A stretch of DNA of 64,000 nucleotides, from the NCBI RefSeq assembly GCF_026151205.1, contig NC_087076.1:10330902-10394901 (forward strand), written 5' to 3'. Shown here piece by piece: positions 1 through 10,800 of this stretch. The notes below the pieces were generated by a model. The model was not told the DNA's origin. It did not search any database and worked only from the letters and a program-made list of their open reading frames with translations. This stretch comes from Bolinopsis microptera (Eukaryota; Ctenophora; Tentaculata; Lobata; Bolinopsidae). A program made the position numbers and the translations under genes. Position 1 is the stretch's first letter. Each line of letters starts with the position of its first letter.

Positions 1-1210
1 AAGCCAGGTAGGCAGGAGGGTAGCCAGGTAGGCAGGATAACAAAAGAAAGAAAGAAACACCAGGTAGGCACGAAGCCAGGTAGGCAGGAGGGTAGCCAGG
101 TAAGCACGAAGCCAGGTAGGTAGGAAAACAAAAGAAAGAAAGAAACACCATGTAGGCACGAAGCCAGGTAGGCAGGAGGGTAGCCAGGTAGGCAGGAAAA
201 CAAAAGAAAGAAAGAAACACCAGGTAGGCACGAAGCCAGGTAGGCAGGAGGGTAGCCAGGTAAGCACGAAGCCAGGTAGGCGGGAAAACAAAAGAAAGAA
301 AGAAACACCAGGTAGGCACTAAGCCAGGTAGGCAGGAGGGTAGCCAGGTAGCCAGGAAAACAAAAGAAAGAAAGAAACACCAGGTAGGCACGAAGCCAGA
401 TAGGCAGGAGGGTAGCCAGGTAAGCACGAAGCCAGGTAGGTAGGAAAACAAAAGAAAGAAAGAAACATCAGGTAGGCACGAAACCAGGTAGGCAGGAGGG
501 TAGCCAGGTTAGGCAGGAAAACAAAATAAAGAAAGAAACACCAGGTAGGCACTAATTCAGGTAGGCAGGAGGGTAGCCAGGTAAGCACAAAGCCAGGTAG
601 GCGGGAAAACAAAAGAAAAAAGAAACACCAGGTAGGCACTAAGCCAGGTAGGCAGGAGGGTAGGCAAGTAGGCAGGAAAACAAAAGAAAGAAAGAAACAC
701 CAGGTAGGCACGAAGCCAGGTAGGCAGGAGGGTAGCCAGGTAAGCACGAAGCCAGGTAGGTAGGAAAACAAAAGAAAGAAAGGAACACCAGGTAGGCACG
801 AAGCCAGGTAGGCAGGAGGGTAGCCAGGTAGGCAGGAAAACAATAGAAAGAAAGAAACACCAGGTAGGCACGAAGCCAGGTAGGCAGGAAAACAAAAGAT
901 AGAAAGAAACACCAGGTAGGCACGAAGCCAGGTAGGCAGGAGGGTAGCCAGGTAGGCAGGATAACAAAAGAAAGAAAGAAACACCAGGTAGGCACGAAGC
1001 CAGGTAGGCAGGAGGGTAGCCAGGTAAGCACGAAGCCAGGTAGGTAGGAAAACAAAAGAAAGAAAGAAACACCAGGTAGGCACGAAGCCAGGTAGGCAGG
1101 AGGGTAGCCAGGTAAGCACGAAGCCAGGTAGGCAGGAAAACAAAAGAAAGAAAGAAACACCAGGTAGGCACGGAGCCAGGTAGGCAGGAGGGTAGCCAGG
1201 TAAGCACGAA
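1..1210. repeat. Tandem satellite with alternating 88/72-bp units (160-bp higher-order repeat)
   Basis: Built from the core CCAGGTAGGCA and a purine spacer AACAAAAGAAAGAAAG. The marker CGAAGCCAGG recurs near 71, 159, 231, 319 and 391, so spacings alternate 88 and 72 bp and make a 160-bp dimer. Units vary mainly at the third CAGGTA copy (GGCAGGA versus AAGCACGAAGCC), and a shortened unit occurs near 870-900. The array runs off the left edge. No unit contains a stop codon in any minus-strand frame, which yields three long spurious reading frames rich in Pro, Trp, Leu and Tyr; I do not regard these as genes. Confidence 0.93.
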
Positions 1211-1840
1211 CACCAGGAGGGTAAATATAAACGGAGATGAGTATGTTAGAAACCAAGTAGGCAGGATGAACAATATAAGAAATCGCGACGGAGTTAGAAA
1301 AGCAGATTAACGAGTTTAGAAAGAGCCACCTAAGCATGGAAAGCCTGGCAGGCGGAAAGACAATCAGAAAATATTATAGCCATGGGTAAGCACGAAGCCA
1401 GATGTAACAGGAAGGGACACATTGAAGGAGTTAGATATGCAGGAAGAAAAGTATTAAATGAACCGGGTAAGCATGAAGACAAGTCGGTAGAAAAATACAA
1501 GAAGAGCCAAGTAATTAGTAGGAATTAGAGTAGTCAAATAAAGGCCACGCTTTAGAAGAAAAGTATAAAGAGTGCAAAGTTGTCACGAATACAGATATTG
1601 ATAAGCAGGAAGAAAAGTAAACGTAAATAGAAAGGTATACCTTTCTATTTACGTTTACTTTTCTTCCTGCTTATCAATATCTGTATAGGCACGAAGTGAA
1701 GTAGGAATTAGGAATAAAAATGAAAATATAACCAGTTAAGCACGAAGTCAGGTAGGCAGAAAGAATTGTAGAAAATAGCCAGGTAGGCACTAAGCCGGTT
1801 AGCCGGATATAATAAGGAGGAAAAATACAGAAAGAAAGTG
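1211..1840. repeat. Degenerate margin of the satellite
   Basis: Scattered, mutated copies of the satellite core (AAGCACGAAGCCAGRTA, GCCAGGTAGGCA) occur to about 1835, mixed with unique sequence. This is the usual picture of a decaying array edge. No gene is seen here. Confidence 0.7.
1589..1686. repeat. Perfect 98-bp palindrome, 49-bp arms, no spacer
   Basis: Base-by-base pairing from the centre (GGTATACC, between 1637 and 1638) is uninterrupted for 49 bp each way and stops at 1588/1687. It lies inside the decayed satellite margin. It could extrude as a cruciform. It may also be a recent inverted duplication or a fold-back artefact of library or assembly. Confidence 0.95.
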
Positions 1841-2663
1841 GAAAGGATATGAGCCAGGACAGCTACAGGCCGTGTTGTACTTGTATAAATACAATACCAG
1901 AAAAGCATTTTTAAAGAACGAAACTGGATTTTACCTTTTTTGTTGCTGTTGACTTTCACACGGGCGTTGCTAAAAGACTTTCAATCCGTCGGGCCGCAGA
2001 AACTTCCAATTTGGGTTTCTGAATAGAAGGTTATGTTTGCCTGCAGTTCAATGTTCTCAAGTTTTGCAGTGCCTTTGCCCTTTGTTATGGTGCTCTTTTA
2101 GAATCCGAAACAAGGTTTATTCCGCTCTTTGTTTAACTTTAATTCCTTGACAGCTTGTTCACCTGTTCGTTGTGAAACTTCTCGGTGAAGGTCGAGCTAG
2201 TGGAGTTCTATATTTCTATATATACCTTCCAAGAAATACGAATAAGTGCAAAGTGGTTAGTGGCTCTTTCTTTGTGATCGTTATAATAATTTAACAACGC
2301 CAACGCTATAAATAGCGTTGGCGTTGTTAAATTCACTGGCAAGGGTCATCCTTTAATAAGGGTGTCGTAGCTTTCATAAGGGTGTCGTAGCTTTCATTGA
2401 TTTATGTTGCTTCCCATTTCAAGCCAATCATTCAACATTTTCTTCAATACCTTTTCCATTGTCAGACGCTGCTCGACCGATCTGCATCTCTTCGTACATC
2501 GTAGCCGGGCCGTTAGAGGGGGTGCGAAGCCTTACATTTACATCAATATACCCAGAGTTTTTTATCTAGACACTTATTTTACTTCGGAGTATTCCATTTC
2601 CAACAGCCATATTGTTACACAAGTGCAACCAGCCAATTACAGGAAGCCGAAGGATTTGTTTTT
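1841..2663. other. No gene recognised
   Basis: Unique sequence with two exact copies of AAGGGTGTCGTAGCTTTCAT (near 2358-2397) and the hairpin at 2288-2333. Short open frames here show no family resemblance or splice context that I can support. Confidence 0.5.
2288..2333. repeat. Inverted repeat, 22-bp perfect arms, 2-nt loop
   Basis: Arms built on AACAACGCCAACGCTAT pair perfectly from 2288/2333 inward to an AA loop at 2310-2311. No flanking tail or target duplication was seen. Confidence 0.93.
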
Positions 2664-2940
2664 AGCCAGTGACGGTTAAGGTAGTGTGTACCATACTTTC
2701 TTCGCCCGAGACTTTGCTGCATGCAACATGTGCAGCTCCTCATTTAACCCTCACACCCGATTTCTCGAGTATTCGGCTGAGTACACCGGGGGGCTGCATA
2801 GACCCCTCACGATCCTTAGCTGAATGTCAACGACACTCACCCCACGACCAGGCAGGCAGTAGGATTTGAACCCGCAACCTCACGATTGCAAAGCTGGCTA
2901 ACCAACTGCGCTACCTGGCCGTTTGCGCTACCTGGCCGTT
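2664..2940 (-). mobile_element. tRNA-derived SINE (probable)
   Basis: The minus strand from 2920 to about 2851 looks like a tRNA. It has an A box TAGCGCAGTTGG and a B box GGTTCAAATCC at tRNA spacing, and a TTTGCAA anticodon-loop-like segment. The acceptor and anticodon stems do not pair properly, so a working tRNA is unlikely. The first 17 bp of the head are tandemly duplicated (2907-2923 and 2924-2940). A body follows that includes GAGGGTTAAATGAGGAG, which is shared with the element near 26800-26965. Boundaries are approximate. Confidence 0.6.
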
Positions 2941-4802
2941 CTTCACCTTCGATACTTTACAGAATACAGACGCTTGCTCTTGAGTCTTGCCTGCTTACAC
3001 TTTATTCAACTATAACGGATAACCTTCTTTCAAACTGAATAACTTAAGCTGTCAATGCTTAATAAGTGCTCACTGATACTCATCCGACATCCACTGCTCC
3101 CTTCCGACAGTTCCGTTCGGCGGTCTGCCAGCGCACACCCTCTTTCTGCCGTTCTCTCATATGGGTATTGACCATCTAGCTTGTGCAATCCTTACTTCCG
3201 AAAAGCATTACAAAAAATTTAAATGAAAGGTATGATCTAAACGCATTGTATTTATACTGTCTTGCACGTGCAAAATAATTTTGTGTTTTGGCGGCCGGCC
3301 AAAATTAATTTATGAATCTTCAACCTAATTGCACGTGCAGGTGTAAATCCTTGGCATGGCACTGATCCAGGTTTAAAGACTGTCGTGGCGTCATAATGCA
3401 CGTGCGAACTTTTGGCAATTTTTCCAAATCTTAACTTGGAGGACGTCGCCGCTTCGACGCGAACTATCATTCTTGCTTCGCTTCTGAGGAGATCGTAATG
3501 TTCTGCTTCGCCGAGCAACGATCTGGAAGGGTTGGCATCGTCAATCAAGGCTTTACCTGTCGAAACGATAGCAGGTAGATCGATATTCGATCGTCCTAAC
3601 CAGTAATATTATATAACCGGCCGAATCGACCATGCGCGCCGGCTGGCCTGGGCCGCGTGCGCGCGCGCGTAATAAACCGCGAGTTGCGCATATACGATCA
3701 CAGAAATGACAATGCGCCTTCCAATATAGGTATCGGTAGACCCTTTCATTTTAATTTCCACAAGTTCTCGTCGTGAAGTTTAATAATTTACTGCAATACG
3801 GAATGAAGCTTTGTTCCTCGTCAATTTGATCAGAATGTCGACTTTTAAATTATTTGCAGTTGGGGGAGTGCGCATGGTCGTTACTGAGAGCTCCACTGAG
3901 GGGGAATTAACCAACTTAACAAAGAACACAGCAAATTATGACAAATAAAGATTTTACACAATACATCAAAACTTCTCAATACGGAATACCAAATCAATCT
4001 ACAGTTGCAGCACTAAATTCGCGTAGATAATTTAACTATTCCACGAAAAAAGGGAACGTCAGTCAGCATTTAGAAGGGTAAAATATCGATTAATTTGAGA
4101 AAAATAAATCTTTAATCAAGTTAACTTTCCAAAACAATCATTAGATTGGTATCCATAGCACACAAATATTTAAATAATCGATCAAGCCCGAAAAATAAAA
4201 AAGATTCCTGTATTTCGGGTGATATGAAAAATCAAACGTACAGTCATTGATTAACTTTGAATGCTAAGGACAAAAATGATATTTCTTCGTTAAATCTACA
4301 CGCCACAAAATTGATTGACATAGTTAATATCTAAAATGATCTTAAAGCAGAATCCATTATCTATCCCACTGCTAAGGTTAGACAGTCAGACTGCTTCAAC
4401 TCGCACAGCAAAATATAATATGGGTGGAACACAAAGTAGCCGACTGTTCAATGACAGTTATTCTCACGAAAAGTGTAAAATGAAATAATTGATTGGGGCA
4501 TGGATGTTGGATTAAGTAAAAAATCGCCCGATTGACAGAGTTCACTACAGGTGACGAAAATTTCTTCTTTTTTAGAAGAGTATTTACGCCACCTAGTCAA
4601 GGTTTTCAAAACAAAATTACAATATGGTTAAACCCCAGACCTAATTGCTTGCCATGCACTACTGATAGGACAGGCATTTTTACAAGGAGAGAAAATAATT
4701 TTACTTAAAAAACAATCCACACTTAACTAACACTCCTCGAAATGTGCCCACTTTAAATTGAAATGGTTAATGATCCTAGAGTTTAGAATGTAGAAGATTA
4801 TG
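2941..4802. other. RAP1GDS1 3' flank; three evenly spaced TGCACGTGC palindromes
   Basis: No gene recognised. TGCACGTGC, an extended CACGTG E-box, occurs at 3263, 3330 and 3398, spaced 67 and 68 bp, in otherwise poorly conserved 67-bp blocks. A GC-rich patch with GCGCGCGCG lies near 3655. I found no clear AATAAA signal on the minus strand just after the RAP1GDS1 stop. Confidence 0.5.
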
Positions 4803-7800
4803 TCAGTTGAACGGTTTGGACTGTTTTATTTCCGTAGCCAGTTGCTTGGCAGGGAGGTCGGCGTTGGATACCGCCAGTCGGTTCAAATGTTCTGTTATTT
4901 CGTGCAGATCTTCTTCCTTTGTAATACTGCTACTCAGCAATCTGAGAGAGGTTATTTATAATCCACCATGTTCCATGGAATTGGATAGTCTAAAAAGTTA
5001 AAATAAACCCCGCCACGACACATGTGACGGGAACTGAATATCAAATTTTGCGAGACGAAAATATCATTATATTTGGAATATTTAAACATATTAAATGTCA
5101 CACCGATATAATAGTGGTATAACGTGCAGTTTTACTTAATGATTGATATAACATCTGTTGTTTTTAAATAGGTTCATAGTTGTGGGATGTCTGGTAACAC
5201 CAGCTGTAGATCACACTTCAATGACTTTATAAATTACTATCATATCTCAGTTTTTATGGTATAAACGTTATTTATTTATGTCAAAATAAATATGATCGTC
5301 CTTTTCTAAAAATGTAGAATTCCTGAAAATAAACATCACTGATAACTCTGACAACATTTTTTGTCGTAAGCTAAGATTCCGAGGTAGAATAATAAATAAT
5401 CAATTGAATGGCACACTATCTTACTAAACAATTGAAAACAACTGCTGATTTTAACTTTTTAATTGTTTTTATTTAATATTGGGAATATTATGTATAATTA
5501 ATTAATACCTGATGATGTTAAGCGCGAGTATTCGAACGTTAGGATTAGTATCGTCGGTCAGGGAGCCCTCACAAAACTTTAGAACTTTCTCAGAGACAAG
5601 AGAGGAGCCGTCTCCTTGCGTGTGTATTATCTGTGGTAATAATCACAATCTGGTTATCTGATCTGTTTTATAGTATGTAGTATTGCTACCTATCACAATT
5701 ATACAGTTCATATTAGAATGGTAATCTTATATTTGATCCTTCGAACAGCTGTTGAGCAATGAAACGCAAACATAATCTTAGCAAAATGAATATATTTCTT
5801 TTATCTTCAGCATTTAATCAGTCACATAATCTGAGAATATCAATGGTTAGTTTGAAAATGTCAAAAATTCTCATCAAAAATGTAGTAAAGTCTCAAAAAA
5901 TTCTCAAAAAATTATCAAAAAATTAATTTAGCATCTCGTAAAAATGGAATAGTTTAAAATCGGAACAAAATTAATCGCATATACTATAATAATGTGGAGT
6001 CTGCAGTAGTTCATTAAATCAAAAAGACGCAATTCAAAAATTGATAGACTGCATATATAAACAAAAAATGGACGATTTAAAAATAAAATTCGGGACACCA
6101 TGAAAAATTAACTTCCAGAAACGGAATTCACATTGTTCAGGCCAAACGGATAAAGTGTCTTCAATTTGTTAATATAAAACTGTTCTGACTTTCTAATATT
6201 ATCTGGGGATGTAGAACACAAAATATCAAAATGGAAACTTTCATTGAAAACAGATCTCTCCCTCAAATTATGAACTGAAAAAAGATGTGCCCCTAAAACA
6301 TTCTCGTCATCAAAATCTCTGTGGCTCTCAACATTCCCCTTACTACTCGCCTCTAAAATCTCATAATATTTACTGCGATGACCATTCACACGTTGGCTGA
6401 GGCTGGTGACTGTTTTTCCCACGTATACGTTATTAACAGTACAAAGTTTGCATGTCGCGCCGTACACAATGTTGCGTGTCTTACAGTTACCACCTTGAGT
6501 TCTGACTGAGTGTCCATTATTGGAGACCATGGAATTGCCACTAACAAGGTGACAAGTTTGGCAGGGTCTGCCTTTCTTCTTCTCACCAGGTTTGGTGCAT
6601 GGGTCAGTTGTTCTTGACTCTGAACCTAAGAGTTAGAATGGAAGTAACTAATCTCAGCCTCTTGGCCAGAATCGCTGAATCTCGCCCCTGGACGATTAGT
6701 GGTCCCACTAGATTCCAAAGAGTCTGAACACCTGCAATCTATAATTACATGCTCACCACGTTCCAAAGAGATGTGACAGGTGCGAAAAGTTACGTACGCG
6801 CAATTAGGCCATTTCAGAAAAGTGAACCCGTTTTAAATGGATGCAGATGGTAGCTAGGAATTTAGAGTGATTCACCATTTGTATTGTGGTATGTGATTTA
6901 ACATAATATTACAATCCTACAACATGAACAATCATTTACCTTTTGAATAGCGAGCCAGCCTTCGACTTGGATTTGAGGGAATTCTTTAGTCGTTGTCATT
7001 TGCAATATTAGCGGCATAATCTTACATTCAATCTGCAAAATTGAATATGTAAATGCTTTCAAAAATACATTACGCCAACAAGAAGCTCTCTGGCTAGCAT
7101 TTTAATTAATGTATAAATATTAAATATCTACAAATGCTCAAATGTCATGAGCTAACGAATTTATTCTTTATGATTTATTTTCGCAATTCAAAACAAATCT
7201 CATGAACATGATGATTGATGCTAGGCATCTTTAAAAGGTAATATTATACACAAAACATCTCATAATGACATCATATTATGTTGAAATCGTGTAATTTCTG
7301 GGTTCCATATGTTGTCTGATCATATTGTTAAATACTAATGACCCCAACGTGACGCGCGAATGATCACACATCTAAGAACCGCCATCAGAAATGTCTCGCG
7401 AAATATTCTGACCTTTTCATTTTTTGTCGTCGGACACTTCAAACAGCTACGACATATAAATAAATAGATAAATAAATTGTTAAAAACTGATTTATTATTA
7501 ACAAATGAGGTAAAGAGAAAGTAACCATTTGTGTGATAGTTTGAGGGTTGTGTTTTCCCTCTACGATCAGAGTACTGATGAGGCGGGGTACTTCTCCCTG
7601 GATACCGTTGTGATACTTGTACTTGTCTACCAGTCCAACTAGAGTCTGGAATAATAGTGGTGTTAAAGTGGTTAATAGTGGTTAATAGTGGTTAATAGTG
7701 GTTAATAGTGGTTAATAGTGGTGTTAAAGTGGTTAACAGTGGTTAATAGTGGTTAATAGTGGTTAACAGTGGTTAACAGTGGTTAACAGTGGTAAATAGT

Positions 7801-10800
7801 GGTAAATAGTGGTGTTAAAGTGGTTAATAGTGGTTAATAGTGGTTAATAGTGGTGTTAATCCGAGGGTAATCTGAGGGTAAATGAGTCTAGTAATACATG
7901 CATTCGTATCTGCACAGATGTTTGAACGAATTCATATAATCTTACAATATTGACAATAACATCAACCCATGATTGTAAAATATGCTTACAATTCTTTGTA
8001 GGTTCACAATTCAATCTTACAATCTTGAAAATAACACCAACTCTCGCTCCTGATTGCTAACTACGCTTACAGTTCATTGTATATTATCCACTATTCCAGT
8101 ATCCAGCGGTATAAAAGCAACCAATAGCCCTACGATTATAGCTATCTATATGATAACAGTAGCAGACTATAAATTTCCCTGAAAATGAACTGAACCGCTA
8201 CCTTAGCGATGATAAATGCAATTTTCTGCTAATTAATTAGAACCACCAGATCAAAAGAGGCCGATGAGAGATGCATCTAGATGCACTGATTGTGCAATGT
8301 GCTGGTTCTAATAAAAGAACGGAATAGTTGATTATATATTCAGAATTAGAGGCGTGAGTATTTGGTAAACTGTGGGTGTATACTGAAACATATTGTAGAC
8401 AAGTAGGCGCTGTAATAGGCACTTCTATACTAGGCACTGTATATCATTAGGTACTGTAATAAGCAATAGTAGGTACTAAATAGTAGGCACTAGCACTCTA
8501 TCTTTCACAAGTTATCACAAAGATGAGAGAATCCTAAAGGCCACTTTAACTGCGCTCAGGTATGTTTCGTTATATTAAGATAGATAAATTATGTCATATT
8601 ATATATTATATACAATATTTTGAGTAAACATTGGCTGGAACTTCGGGCCACTCCCCAACAAAAAAGAATTTAGACAGGGACGTGGAATATATACTCAGAC
8701 TCAAATTTCCCACGTACTACCATCTTTCCAGGTCTTTATTTAAGAAAATTCAGAAACATAAACTCAATAGCCACTCACAGGCCACAGCACCTCGTGTATC
8801 TAATTTCTGTGACATGTGGTGAAATAAATGACCTGTGAAATGATGTTAATGAGGTGAATAAACAGCAGTTTGTATTTGAATAACTAAAACATGTAAAAGC
8901 CTCCACAAAATATTATCTTCTCAGGTAAGATACTCCATTCTTTTATATATGTATGTATTATATTAATAATCTTCTTGTAATTCTAAGATCTATCCTGGCA
9001 CAGCCACGTGAACTGTAAGCTCCTTGTTAAATTAGAGTCCCAAATAGCTGGCTAACTATCGTACACTAACATTTATAGTTGGGCCCTCACTGTAGCGAAT
9101 TCCACTAGTAGCCTGATCTATTCTACTGGCCTGATCAGCAAATCAGCGGCTGAAGGGCGCTACTACAGGATAATAATAATATAACCATTGTATTGGAGGA
9201 ACAGCATTTTCTGCTATGAACACCACTAACCCTAGCCTCTATTATATTAATTATTACCAATTCAGTATCCTGTATTATCTACCTATAAGGCTCCTATTGT
9301 TAATATACCTAGTTACCTTTAACCCGTTACTATATAATACATGAGCTCTGTTTGACAAAGTGTCGTACCTCATAACTTCTGCCATATAACCGAGTCTCCA
9401 CGATAGCTCCATGCTCATTGCACACGACCACAATTTCCATGATGCGTATAATATATTAAGTTATTATTATTTAAATAACTGTACTAGCTGCTACCCACAC
9501 TGTACACTGTACACACTATGTTCCGCCCGGATACAACCTACTATTGTTATTTTAACAAATCAGATCCACCTTTTGTTATCTTATTATAGCAGTACATGCA
9601 CGTGCAGCGCGGCGTGATTATTTAACGGTTCGTTTTAAATTTCCTCGCAGATCAGTGCTTTTCCATAAAAATTATGCCCTTAAAAAGAAAGAATTATAAA
9701 AAAGGTCAGATGTTCTAAAAATCTCTTTTGTACCTAATTTTAAATTTCCTCAAAACTTTCCTCGCAGATTATCTGCCGATCCGTCGTCTTTCTGTACATG
9801 TGGGTTCACAGTTCCTACATGGTACGTATGAGCTACTGGCTTTACTGATATATAAAACAGTAAATGATATAAATTGTGACAGTAAAATAAAGGGAAGTGT
9901 TTATTTATGTGCTGTGTATACCTGACACTGTAACACGTATAGTAAGCAATGAACTAGTAGTCGTTAGTAATTACTCGTTATAACTGCAAGTCCTAACTTA
10001 TTATGAAAATATGTGTAATACATTGATTTTAGTAACACAACTAGTCATGACTCATGAGGTAAATCTGCTGGCAGTCATTCCATAAACATTTTGTATAGCA
10101 TAAATTGATGATTATCGTGTCTTATGCGATCCATATTCCATAGTAATCTGACAAATGGTTCAATGGATTCAGGAAATAAACTAGATTAAAATTTATTTAC
10201 TGCTGGTGATAACACTCAACCTAATCAACCTAATCTCGACCCAATCTCGAACTAATCTCAAGCTAAATTCGAAGGCACGGAACAATCTGTGAAGGCACGT
10301 CTTGCGGTAGAGTAGATCGACTCTTAACTTGGTTAGATCCTAACTAAGGCGAGTAACAATGTTATCTACATTCTACATTTAAATGTGCTACTCAAGCTAG
10401 TATTTAGATACACCAAATGCAACTATTGTACAATGTAATAGTTATACATTAACATAACGTTTCAAGTGTAGAAAAATACATCAACGTTTTCTATTTAATG
10501 CCAAAGCGTGTGTAGGAATTGACTTTTATATAAGTTAGTGTAGAATAACGAAATATTTACAGTTATTAGGAGAATCTTTCATCTTACAGAGGAGTATTGT
10601 GGCTCAAACTGTCCATTATATTCCGGTTCTTGTATCGTTACTAATTGGGTGATAATTACTAGATAATTGGTGCTCCACACTGCATGAAATGTGCTTCTTA
10701 AGAACCACAAAGAAGTTATTATTGCTTTCTTGTACTTGTAGACAAGACAGCATTTTTACTCCAGAAAGTCTGTGTAGTATATAATAAGTTTAAAAGAGGA

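Noticed and set aside
1-1210. CRISPR-like array
   Set aside because: Units are contiguous and near-identical with no unique spacers; the host is eukaryotic.
319-1337. Long minus-strand reading frames (up to 274 codons) over the left end
   Set aside because: They are the same stop-free satellite read in three frames; the same peptides recur in each, with no start context or domain.
2851-2920. Functional tRNA gene
   Set aside because: A and B boxes are good but acceptor, anticodon and T stems do not pair adequately and the head is duplicated, which fits a SINE better.
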